From positions 682,001-746,000 of the forward strand of contig JADLDO010000028.1 of the NCBI GenBank assembly GCA_020846635.1: a stretch of 64,000 nucleotides of DNA, in the 5' to 3' direction. A program made the translations under genes and the position numbers. A model generated the notes under the pieces. The model made no database searches, had not been told where the DNA came from, and saw only the letters and a program-made list of their open reading frames with translations. Origin of the DNA: Caldilineaceae bacterium. Its GTDB lineage: Bacteria; Chloroflexota; Anaerolineae; Caldilineales; Caldilineaceae. Positions 27,446-34,776 of this stretch are shown here, piece after piece. Every line of letters starts with the position of its first letter. The first letter of the stretch is position 1.

Positions 27446-28039
27446 CTAAAGCACCCCGCCGATCATGCGTGCAAAAACGATGTAGAAGACGGGCACGACA
27501 CAGACGATGACGACCCATTGAATGCTGGCGCGCTGCACGCGAAGCTCCTGCTCCCGGCTCATCTCCCAGCCCTTGCGTGCGGCGCTCAACAGCAGCAGAT
27601 GACCCCCATCCAAGCCAGGGATCGGCAGCAAGTTGAGCAGTGCCACTGCCGTTGAAAGCAGCCCGACCCCCACCAGTCCATAGGCCCACGCATAGGGCAT
27701 GGGAACCCAGCGTGCAATCGCAAAGAGCAGCAAGGTCAGCACAAAGCTGGCACAGGGACCGGCAGCGGCGATCCAGAGATCATGTGAATAGGGGCGAAGG
27801 GAACGCCCATCGCGAGCGCGACGATTGGGCAGCGCCACCGACATGCCCAGCGGCAGGCCGCGCAGGACAAGATGAGGCGCTTGGCGCAACTGGCGTCGCC
27901 ACAAGATGGGGCCAAGTCCAACGTTGAGGTGAACGACGGGTACACGGAGCCAGCGTGCCACCAGCAGATGGCCGAGTTCATGCCATACGGTGACTCCGAA
28001 CAGTGCGACTGCTAAGATGAAGGGATCGATGTTGTTCAT
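27446..28039 (-). CDS. M50-family (site-2 protease-like) membrane metalloprotease
   Basis: 197 residues, compact. HELGH at residues 20-24 in the first membrane helix gives the zinc ligands and catalytic Glu, and NLLPIPGLDGG near 153-164 provides the second motif with the Asp ligand. Four hydrophobic segments are visible (about 8-28, 95-115, 125-150, 170-195). No PDZ domain. It resembles the short SpoIVFB/YwhC-type proteases that cut membrane-embedded substrates; the target is unknown. It is convergent with the dehydrogenase gene, eleven bases apart. Confidence 0.88.
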   Translation of the reverse strand: MNNIDPFILAVALFGVTVWHELGHLLVARWLRVPVVHLNVGLGPILWRRQLRQAPHLVLRGLPLGMSVALPNRRARDGRSLRPYSHDLWIAAAGPCASFVLTLLLFAIARWVPMPYAWAYGLVGVGLLSTAVALLNLLPIPGLDGGHLLLLSAARKGWEMSREQELRVQRASIQWVVIVCVVPVFYIVFARMIGGVL

Positions 28040-28445
28040 GGGCCTGTTGCTTTACACGAAGCCAGGTCACTCTCCCGGCGCGCTTGTTTTCCCTACAGCT
28101 AGTGTAACGCGCTGACCCCTAAGAAGGGTCAGACAAATGATGTATCAGCGCTCCATCAGATGCTTGAAAAAAGAATATAAGAGGACTCTGCTGTCAAGAT
28201 GGCAATTGTATGGTATGGCGGTGGTGTGGCGAATGGTTTTTGACAGCGTTTCGCAAGGAAGAGCGGCTTGACAGTCGTTATAGACAGGTCTATTGTGAAA
28301 AGCGGAGACTTTGTTGACAGGAACAAGGCGCTAGCGATAATAAACCCAGCCAATCAGCTGATGCAGATCATTTGCAGGTTTATCCGCTAGGGCTGATAGA
28401 GAGCATTTCAATCCACTCGCAACGAAGCCGTATAAAGACGAGCCT
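28040..28445. other. Intergenic region between protease and Flp pilin genes
   Basis: 406 bases. A small hairpin CTGACCC/GGGTCAG sits at 28112-28132. TTGACAG or its complement recurs near 28190, 28239, 28269 and 28314; the last copy forms part of a good promoter for the pilin gene (28314-28341). No gene seen. Confidence 0.5.
28314..28341 (+). promoter_or_regulatory. Promoter of Flp pilin gene
   Basis: TTGACA (28314-28319), 16-base spacer, GATAAT (28336-28341), about 105 bases before the pilin ATG. Confidence 0.5.
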
Positions 28446-28607
28446 ATGGAATATCACCAATCTATGGAACATGACGAAGGGCGTGAGTTGGTTGAATATG
28501 CATTGATTGCCATCCTGGTCTCTCTGGTGGTCGCGCTAATGCTGAATGGCGCTGGTGACACGATCTCCAGTATTTGGAACACCGTCGCCAATTTCGTGTT
28601 AGGCTAA
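28446..28607 (+). CDS. Flp-type class IVb pilin
   Basis: 53 residues, the usual size of Flp prepilins. A hydrophilic leader ends at G12, followed by RELVEYALIAILVSLVVALM. The G-XXXX-E-Y arrangement (cleavage after G12, Glu at +5, Tyr at +6) is the diagnostic Flp processing motif, and the next 20 residues are the hydrophobic assembly helix. A Glu-for-Gly change makes it RELVEY rather than GQGLVEY but the key spacing is intact. The mature subunit would be about 41 residues, exported and polymerised by a Tad machine. The prepilin peptidase gene lies 168 bases downstream on the same strand; no TadA/B/C assembly genes are in the window, so they must be elsewhere. Confidence 0.85.
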   Translation: MEYHQSMEHDEGRELVEYALIAILVSLVVALMLNGAGDTISSIWNTVANFVLG

Positions 28608-28775
28608 ACCACGGCAAGTGGCTTAGGTCGCTTTACCTGCTCTTTCCCTCTCTTTCTCTTTTCCCTTTTCTCACCATCTACCTGTCATCTCCCTGCGTCT
28701 CCGCGTCTCTGGGCGAGATTCTCCTGCGGGAGCGGCTGCTTGCATTTTCCTCTGGTGCGCCCTACACTAGGGGCT

Positions 28776-29492
28776 ATGGTCAGTGGACTCCTGCTAAGTT
28801 TCGTCATCGGTTGGGTGATCGGTGGGTTGAGCAATTGGCTCGCCGACCAACTTCCCCATTTGCCACAACGTTCTCTCCACTTTGACCGCGCCCAATTTGT
28901 GAATTCCCTGTCGCTGCCGTGGCTGTGGGACAAACGGTTTGCAGCGGCGCAAGTGGCACACCCGTGGCGGCGCTCGCTCTTGACGATGGGTATGGCGGCT
29001 GCTTTTACCGTGGGATGGCTGCGTTTTGGCGACGATTGGGGGCGGCTGCTTGTAGGTTGGTTCTATACGGCGTGGCTGTTGGTGGTGCTGGTCATTGACC
29101 TAGAGCATAGGCGAGTTCTCAATTTGATGTTGCCCCCTGCGGTGCTGGTGGCGTTGATTGCCTCGCTGCTGGCGACGTTGAACCTGGCGGATTTGCCCGC
29201 CTTCACGAGTATGCTGCTGGGTGGCGGTGCAGGATTCGTTGCCTTTCTGGTGGTTTTTATTTTGGGGCGCGGGCGCATGATGGGCGCGGGCGATGTGAAA
29301 TTGGCAGGGGTGATTGGGCTGATGGTGGGCTATCCCCTGGTGTGGATTGCGCTGGCGCTAGGCATTGTGCTGGGCGGGCTGGCGGCGATCTTCCTCATCG
29401 TCCGGTGTCGCGCCGCGGCCAAGAGCTATATGGCATACGGCCCCTATTTGGCGCTGGGCGCGCTGATGGTGCTGTGGGCCTATTGGCCTTGA
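28776..29492 (+). CDS. A24-family prepilin peptidase
   Basis: 238 residues, about seven membrane helices. The two catalytic aspartates of the family are in LVIDLEHRRV and GAGDVKLAG, and the GRGRMMGAGDVK block is the classic TadV/PilD signature. It cleaves leader peptides of type IV prepilins at the cytoplasmic membrane face; the Flp pilin just upstream is the obvious substrate. The N-terminal cysteine-containing methylase domain of PilD is absent, though the region before the first catalytic Asp is longer than in TadV. ATG at 28776 follows AGGGG; a longer frame begins in the upstream repeat. Followed by a DUF192 gene 30 bases later. Confidence 0.9.
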   Translation: MVSGLLLSFVIGWVIGGLSNWLADQLPHLPQRSLHFDRAQFVNSLSLPWLWDKRFAAAQVAHPWRRSLLTMGMAAAFTVGWLRFGDDWGRLLVGWFYTAWLLVVLVIDLEHRRVLNLMLPPAVLVALIASLLATLNLADLPAFTSMLLGGGAGFVAFLVVFILGRGRMMGAGDVKLAGVIGLMVGYPLVWIALALGIVLGGLAAIFLIVRCRAAAKSYMAYGPYLALGALMVLWAYWP

Positions 29493-29522
29493 GCCCTGTG
29501 GGGTTTCTGAAGGGATACCAGC

Positions 29523-29870
29523 ATGTTGCAAGTGGAGAACAAAACGCGCAATGTCACGTTGGTGAGCAAGGGGCGTTTGGCGAACAACTTTTGGAAGCGA
29601 CTGCGCGGCTTGGTTGGGGTGAAGGAGTTAGCCGCTGGAGATGGCATGTTGATTCAACCCTGCAACCAGGTCCATTGCATGTTTATGTCCATTCCCATTG
29701 ATGTGATCTACATCGGCAGCGATCAACGTGTGCTTGCGATTGACGCGGCCATGCGTCCCTGGGCGATGGGGCGCATGGTACGCGGTGCCAAGCGTGTGTT
29801 GGAATTGCCCGCAGGAACCGCAGCCGCCACCGAGACAAAAGTAGGCGACCAGTTGCAGATCACGCTTTAG
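29523..29870 (+). CDS. DUF192 protein
   Basis: 115 residues of a single DUF192 domain: RLRGLVG at the start of the fold, GDGMLIQPCNQVHCMFMSIPIDVIY's core with conserved Met and Asp, and AKRVLELPAGTA at the end. Function is unsettled; many members are exported, but this one lacks a signal peptide. In several bacteria DUF192 genes sit beside Flp/Tad pilus genes, as here: 30 bases after the prepilin peptidase and in the same direction, so co-expression is very likely. Confidence 0.85.
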   Translation: MLQVENKTRNVTLVSKGRLANNFWKRLRGLVGVKELAAGDGMLIQPCNQVHCMFMSIPIDVIYIGSDQRVLAIDAAMRPWAMGRMVRGAKRVLELPAGTAAATETKVGDQLQITL

Positions 29871-29899
29871 TCACTGCGTAATCTCTGATTTAATCTGAG

Positions 29900-30304
29900 C
29901 TATTCCTCAATGACATACGCTTCCGTCTCGATCTCGACCAGCATATCGGCGTTGATCAGGGCGCTGACCTCCACCATCGTCGTTGTCGGGCGTATCTCGG
30001 CGAAAAATTCGCCATGTGCGCGGCCCACGGCTTCCCAATCACGCGCAATCTCTACCACATAGATGCGCGTGCGTACGACATGCTTTAGCTGTGCGCCCAC
30101 CGCGGCCAACGCAGTTTCGATATTGCGCAGCACTTGCAGGGTCTGGGCGCGCGCATCACCCACCCCCACCAGCTTGCCATCCGGCCCCGTCGCGGTCGTG
30201 CCCGATACCCACACCTGCGGGCCGATGCGTACTGTACGCGCATAGCCCACAATCGGTTCCCACTGTGTCCCGGTCTGATAGGTCTTGCGTGTTGGCTTTG
30301 CCAT
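29900..30304 (-). CDS. RidA/YjgF-family protein lacking the catalytic Arg
   Basis: 134 residues of one Rid domain ([38 protein letters not shown]). In RidA the imine-hydrolysing Arg lies in the PARSCVEV segment; here the matching block reads [12 protein letters not shown], with Thr at that place. Such Arg-less members do not have the classical 2-aminoacrylate deaminase activity (family knowledge), so the name RidA should not be applied strictly. It starts three bases after the stop of an M20 peptidase gene and is clearly its operon partner, suggesting a role in amino-acid or amide turnover. Confidence 0.85.
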   Translation of the reverse strand: MAKPTRKTYQTGTQWEPIVGYARTVRIGPQVWVSGTTATGPDGKLVGVGDARAQTLQVLRNIETALAAVGAQLKHVVRTRIYVVEIARDWEAVGRAHGEFFAEIRPTTTMVEVSALINADMLVEIETEAYVIEE

Positions 30305-30307
30305 TGC

Positions 30308-31477
30308 TTACGCACCCCCACAAAAATCAATTGCCGTACCGGTCAAAATCGCCGCTAGATCGACCACCGAGCGGAGATCGACCCACTCTGCAGCAGAATG
30401 GAGCCCCGCACCAACCGGCCCCATGATCACTGTGTCGATACCTGCCTCGGCTAGAATCGCCGCATCTGTCCAGAAGGGTGCGCCGGTGTGGGCAGGGAGG
30501 CTGCCCATACGCTCGAAGGTTGCTTGTTCGAGGGCGCGAACAATGGGCGCATCAGCGTCCACGGCAAAAGGGCCGCGCCCCAAGAAAGGAGCTACCGTCG
30601 CCTGGAAGCTGGGGTCGGCTGCGCTCAAGCGGTCAATAATGGCTTGAAACTCAGCCGTCGCATCTTCAATACTCTCACCAGGCACGCTGCGCCGTTCAAT
30701 CTCCAGGCGGCAGGCATCGGGATAAACACTCAATTCGGTGCCTCCCTGGATGGTGGAGGCATGGAGCGACGGCGGGCCTGCCAGTTCATGCGCCGGTCGT
30801 GCGCGCAATTCTTGCTCCAGTTGATCCAACTCCGCTAGAAAGCGCCCCATGTGCATAATCGCGTCAATGCCGTCGGCAAAACGGCTGCCATGCGCGGCGC
30901 GCCCGGTGGTTTCCACGGCATACCAGATAAAACCGCGATGCGCGCGGCAAAGGGCCAGGTCGGTGGGTTCGGTGACAATGGCGGCGTCGGCGTGATAATG
31001 GCGCACAATATCTTCGGTGCCGATGCTGGCATATTCCTCATCAGCGACCGCAGTGAGGATGAGATCACCCGCCAACGAAATGCCACCGTCGTTGAGCGCC
31101 TTGACCACTGCTAACATGGCTGCGAGGCTGGCTTTCATATCCTGGCTGCCGCGACCGTGGAGTCTGCCGTCGCGAATTGTTGCCGCAAAGGGTTCAGCCA
31201 TACCTTTGACGCCGACAGTATCCATGTGCCCGTTGAGCATGAGCGAACGCCCGCCGCCTTTGCCCTGGAGAATCCCCACCACATTGACCCGATTGGGGCC
31301 CAGGTCGTGGGTGACGACTTCCAGCCCCAGCGCGTTCATCTGCTGGGCAATGTATGCGCCGAGTGCCGCTTCACCAGGTGCGCCGGGCGTCAGCATTGGG
31401 TTGCTCGAATTGATCTGCACCATCTCGACGAGCGTTTGTGTAAGATATTTCTCATCAATCGCAAAGGTGTGCGCCAT
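30308..31477 (-). CDS. M20-family metallopeptidase (ArgE/DapE type)
   Basis: 389 residues. Metal-binding landmarks occur in order: LMLNGHMDTVG (His, Asp), GSQDMKASLA (bridging Asp), VADEEYASIG (Glu base and Glu ligand), VTEPTDL, and GLHSAAEWVDL near the C-terminus (His). A dimerisation domain lies between about 175 and 290. The fold deacylates N-acyl amino acids, succinyl-diaminopimelate or similar, or cleaves short peptides; the substrate cannot be resolved. Operon with the Rid-like gene immediately downstream (3-base gap), which may deal with reactive amine products. Confidence 0.9.
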   Translation of the reverse strand: MAHTFAIDEKYLTQTLVEMVQINSSNPMLTPGAPGEAALGAYIAQQMNALGLEVVTHDLGPNRVNVVGILQGKGGGRSLMLNGHMDTVGVKGMAEPFAATIRDGRLHGRGSQDMKASLAAMLAVVKALNDGGISLAGDLILTAVADEEYASIGTEDIVRHYHADAAIVTEPTDLALCRAHRGFIWYAVETTGRAAHGSRFADGIDAIMHMGRFLAELDQLEQELRARPAHELAGPPSLHASTIQGGTELSVYPDACRLEIERRSVPGESIEDATAEFQAIIDRLSAADPSFQATVAPFLGRGPFAVDADAPIVRALEQATFERMGSLPAHTGAPFWTDAAILAEAGIDTVIMGPVGAGLHSAAEWVDLRSVVDLAAILTGTAIDFCGGA

Positions 31478-31700
31478 GAAGTCTCCTTACTCTGAGTAGC
31501 GACACGTTCAGGGGCAATCGCGGGGATCCCCACTGACTATCGCCGGTCTTTTGTGTAAGTCTTCGCCCCTATTATCCCTGTCCTCGGTCGAATCGGCAAT
31601 CTCCCTTCAGCTTGACTTTTGGGCTACAATAGGAGCATCTAATCTTAGCTTTCCGTTCCTTAGCTTCTCGTTCTACTTGTTCCCTAGAGGTGCTTACTGT

Positions 31701-32558
31701 ATGTCTAGCTTTTCTTCGTGGCGTTTCATCCCTCAAATTCAAGAACCCACCGACCATCATGACCCCGCCTATTGGTTTCTTTTTCAAGGCGACAAGCTCG
31801 CCGTGTTGCCCGCTGCCGAAAGTGTGGAAATTCCCTGCGTCCTCGACCCCAGTGAACTTGGCATTACGCCGTTACGCCGCCAGTTTCTCGGCTTTGTCGA
31901 GCGCGAAGGGCAGCGCGTGGCCTGCTTCTCGGCAGAACTGGACGACACGTTGGCTTTGGGCGACGGCTGGATGGTAGACAATCTTCGCCAGTTGTACACG
32001 CCCCTGGGCGATTCGTGGTTTCAACTGGCAGGTCGTGCCGTACAAATTATGGAGTGGGACCGCACGCACCAGTTTTGCGGGCGTTGTGGCGCTCCCATGC
32101 TCTCAGTCCCCAACGAACGGGCCAAACGCTGCACCGTCTGTGGGCTGAGCAACTATCCCCGCCTCTCCCCCGCCATCATCATTGCCGTGACGCGCGAGAT
32201 GAAGGGCGAAAAGCGGCTGCTCTTGGCGCGCAACCATCGCTTTCCTGCTGGGCGTTATAGTGTCCTGGCGGGTTTTGTGGAGCCGGGAGAATCACTGGAG
32301 GAGTGCGCCGCACGTGAGGTGATGGAGGAAGTCGGCATTGAGATCGACAATATTCGCTACTATGCCAGCCAACCGTGGCCCTTCCCCAATTCGCTGATGC
32401 TGGGCTTTACCGCCGAATACGCCGGTGGCGATTTCCAGCTAGAGGACGCCGAGATCGCAGAAGCAGACTGGTTCAGCCCCCGCAACCTGCCCAATCTCCC
32501 CCAAAAGCCCAGCATCGCCAGGCAACTGATCGACGCGTTTGTGGCGGAAAACCAATAA
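31701..32558 (+). CDS. nudC: NAD(+) diphosphatase / RNA deNADding Nudix hydrolase
   Basis: 285 residues with all NudC features: N-terminal domain, zinc ribbon FCGRCGAPM and CTVCG, Nudix box GFVEPGESLEECAAREVMEE, and the specificity motif SQPWPFPNS. It hydrolyses NADH/NAD+ to NMN and AMP and removes 5' NAD caps from RNA. ATG at 31701 is preceded by AGAGGTG nine bases upstream and matches the family N-terminus; the frame stays open 50 codons further upstream but without similarity. Stands alone; the DUF433/DUF5615 pair is convergent. Confidence 0.95.
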   Translation: MSSFSSWRFIPQIQEPTDHHDPAYWFLFQGDKLAVLPAAESVEIPCVLDPSELGITPLRRQFLGFVEREGQRVACFSAELDDTLALGDGWMVDNLRQLYTPLGDSWFQLAGRAVQIMEWDRTHQFCGRCGAPMLSVPNERAKRCTVCGLSNYPRLSPAIIIAVTREMKGEKRLLLARNHRFPAGRYSVLAGFVEPGESLEECAAREVMEEVGIEIDNIRYYASQPWPFPNSLMLGFTAEYAGGDFQLEDAEIAEADWFSPRNLPNLPQKPSIARQLIDAFVAENQ

Positions 32559-32607
32559 TTTACCCCCACCCTCTCCCGAAGTTTTGAGGTCGGGGTAGTG
32601 GCATGAG

Positions 32608-32937
32608 TTACGAGGTCATTGCACGGACGTGAACGACTTCTCCTGGTTTGATGGTTTGGAGGAGTGAGATCACCAGCGGAGTCAAGATCTGCAAAGCGTC
32701 TAGGCGGTTGTTAGGTGCAACTAATACAATAATTCGTAGTGTGGTAGATTGCAGATTTTGCTGATGGGTCAAATTCCGATCAACTGTGATAAAAACATCG
32801 AACTCGTTTTCGGCTAAGCGTAGCAGGGCACCATTCTTTGTTCCCGTCCAACCCATATCTCGAACGGTAACAGCATGGTGCCCTGCAAACATTCGCTTGA
32901 ACTTGCGTGGCAAGCACTCATCTAGCAGAATCTTCAT
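32608..32937 (-). CDS. DUF5615 PIN-like toxin
   Basis: 109 residues with the short PIN-like layout: MKILLDECLP (first acidic residues), VRDMGWTGTKNG, and DVFITVDRNLTHQQN with the second acidic site. These proteins are predicted Mg-dependent ribonucleases acting as toxins beside DUF433 antitoxins. Its start overlaps the end of the DUF433 gene by 20 bases, so the two are translationally coupled with the antitoxin made first. No evidence of decay. Confidence 0.88.
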   Translation of the reverse strand: MKILLDECLPRKFKRMFAGHHAVTVRDMGWTGTKNGALLRLAENEFDVFITVDRNLTHQQNLQSTTLRIIVLVAPNNRLDALQILTPLVISLLQTIKPGEVVHVRAMTS

Positions 32938-33148
32938 GACCTGCTGCCACCAAGTCTGTCTTAATTTCCTCTAATACCTCTACAGCTTGGTCATGAGTGA
33001 CCGAAGGAAAATCGTCTAGAAATTCATTGAGCGATTGGCCCCCAGAGAAGTAGTCTAGCAGAGCTTGGACAGGCACACGGGTTCCTCTAAAGACGGGCGT
33101 ACCTCCTAGTATATCAGGGTCTCGCACGATTTCACTATGCTGCTTCAT
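32918..33148 (-). CDS. DUF433 antitoxin
   Basis: 76 residues: IVRDPDILGGTPVFRGTRVPV followed by LLDYFSGGQSLNEFLDDFP and a C-terminal EVLEEIKTD helix. Pairs with the DUF5615 gene that overlaps its 3' end. The ATG at 33148 has AGAGG eight bases upstream; the frame extends 35 codons further but that region looks non-coding. A second, unpaired DUF433 is at 17556. Such antitoxins normally repress their own operon; no operator was identified with confidence. Confidence 0.88.
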   Translation of the reverse strand: MKQHSEIVRDPDILGGTPVFRGTRVPVQALLDYFSGGQSLNEFLDDFPSVTHDQAVEVLEEIKTDLVAAGHEDSAR

Positions 33149-33370
33149 GGCTATACCTCTTTTCAAAATCCACCAGTCTCTCGGCTGTGTATGATTATAG
33201 CAGAGATTGCCCCTCGGCTTCAGCGGTAGTGGAGCCGCAATCCTTATCGGCATGTTAAACGTATAGTTGGTGGTAATTTATTGTCTCTCTTGCTGATGTG
33301 CGTGAATATATCGCTTGTAGACAGATAACTGCCACCTTTAGGAGAGGCGTGTGTTCCATTGAGGAGAAAG

Positions 33371-33398
33371 CCACCGGGAGGCCTCAGCCTCCCGGTGG
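33371..33398 (-). terminator. Hairpin terminator after enolase-like gene
   Basis: CCACCGGGAGGC (33371-33382) and its perfect complement (33387-33398) flank a 4-base loop, 25 bases beyond the minus-strand stop; on that strand CTTTCTCC follows. Sequence is unlike the ACCCTCCCGG family. Confidence 0.6.
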
Positions 33399-33422
33399 GG
33401 TGTGGCAATGAGCGTCGATTGA

Positions 33423-34718
33423 CTATTTCTTTACTACTTGCGGCTTGTCTAGCCCCTTAATGCCGCTGCGTCCGGCGAATTTGGCGCGGGGGCCGAGTTC
33501 GGCTTCGATGGCGAGGAAGCGGTTGGCGACGGGGCCGGTGCCGCCTTCGCGCAGGTGGAGGGTATTCAGCCCCACGCAGTAGTCGGCGATGTGATAGCCT
33601 TCGCCGCGGCTGTCGCAGGGCATCACGCCATAGCCCGCGCTATAGGCCATCTGTACCGCCTCGAATGCCTCGGTGATGGTGCCGATCTGATAGACCTTGA
33701 GCAGCATCGTATTGGCCGCGCCTGTTTCCAAGCCCTGCTGCAGCCGGTCGGGATTGGTCGTGAAGAGGTCATCGCCCACGATCTCGATTCCCAGCCTCTT
33801 GGTCAGTTCGGCATGGCCTTCATAATCGTTTTCGTCGAGCGGGTCTTCAAGGATGACGATGGGATAATTGGCGACCATCTCCTCATAGAGGCGCATCATG
33901 TCGTCGGTGCTTTTCTCCTCGGCGGAGAATAGGCCTACATAGCGCTTCTTTTTCTTTTCATAATAAGTTCCGGCGGCGACATCGATCTGGATGCCGACCT
34001 TGTCCTCATAGCCCAGGTTTTTGATCGCCTCCGTTTTGAGATCCCACAACTCGCGGTCATGCTTGACCAGCCCAGCAGAAACCACACCCCAATTGTTGCG
34101 CGTCTCCAGATCAAATTTCACCTTGAGCAAGCGGGTAAATTCGTTGCTGACCGTCCATGCTGCGTAGGAGGCGTCGCTAAAGGTGTCAAAGTCATAGCAC
34201 ATAAAGGAATGGCTGGGTTTGCCGCCGGAGCGTTTGCCACTGCCATAGCGCCCGCTGCCGGTGATGCTGATAACCCCTGGTACGGGGAGCGTGGTGGCGT
34301 TGACGCCGCCGATGTGCTGATAAAGGGGGATGCCGAGGCTGGCCGCGCCCGCTTGCAGAACCGCAGCCGAGACACTGCCTGTGGCATTGCCTCCCAACTT
34401 GGATTTGGTGGGCGTGCCGTCGAGCTTGATGATCGCCTCGTCCACCTCCATCTGCCGGGTGGCATCCAAGCCGATCACCTTGGGGCCGATGATGTTGATG
34501 GCGTTGTCCACGGCTTTTTGCACGCCGCGGCCATTCCATTTCTTGCCGCCATCATAGGCGAATTCCACTTCGTGCTCACCCACAGAGATGCCCGCTGTGA
34601 CCACGGCGGTACCTTTGGCTCCATTCTGGGTGGTAACGGTCGCTTCGACTCCTGGGTGGCCGCGATCCGAAAAGATTTGACGCGCAGTCACAGCAACAAT
34701 GGTCGATCCGGCTGGCAT
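33423..34718 (-). CDS. Enolase-superfamily protein with altered active site (not a normal enolase)
   Basis: 431 residues, aligned end to end with enolase by eye. Retained: Mg ligands D246 (IQIDVAA), E291 (ILEDPLDE), D316 (EIVGDDLF) and base Lys K341 (LLKVYQIGT). Changed compared with Escherichia coli enolase: the SGAST loop is AGISV; the QEFM motif is HSFM (Glu to Ser); the VGDEGG motif is WGVVSA, so the general-acid Glu is lost; SHRSGE is CDSRGE (His and Arg replaced); and the C-terminal Lys of IKTG is Arg (LREG). The fold and metal site look functional but the 2-phosphoglycerate contacts do not, so a different substrate is inferred. Starts 58 bases after a glycerate-kinase homologue; AGGAG lies 7 bases upstream. 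Automated annotation would probably call it eno. Confidence 0.85.
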   Translation of the reverse strand: MPAGSTIVAVTARQIFSDRGHPGVEATVTTQNGAKGTAVVTAGISVGEHEVEFAYDGGKKWNGRGVQKAVDNAINIIGPKVIGLDATRQMEVDEAIIKLDGTPTKSKLGGNATGSVSAAVLQAGAASLGIPLYQHIGGVNATTLPVPGVISITGSGRYGSGKRSGGKPSHSFMCYDFDTFSDASYAAWTVSNEFTRLLKVKFDLETRNNWGVVSAGLVKHDRELWDLKTEAIKNLGYEDKVGIQIDVAAGTYYEKKKKRYVGLFSAEEKSTDDMMRLYEEMVANYPIVILEDPLDENDYEGHAELTKRLGIEIVGDDLFTTNPDRLQQGLETGAANTMLLKVYQIGTITEAFEAVQMAYSAGYGVMPCDSRGEGYHIADYCVGLNTLHLREGGTGPVANRFLAIEAELGPRAKFAGRSGIKGLDKPQVVKK

Positions 34719-34776
34719 AGGTAACTCCTCTTGATGAACTCTTTATGAACAGGTGCGAATAGGTATGAACAGGCTG

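Noticed and set aside
32608-33148. DUF433/DUF5615 pair as part of a larger defence island
   Set aside because: Neighbours are housekeeping (NudC) and metabolic genes, with no restriction, retron or nuclease genes around.
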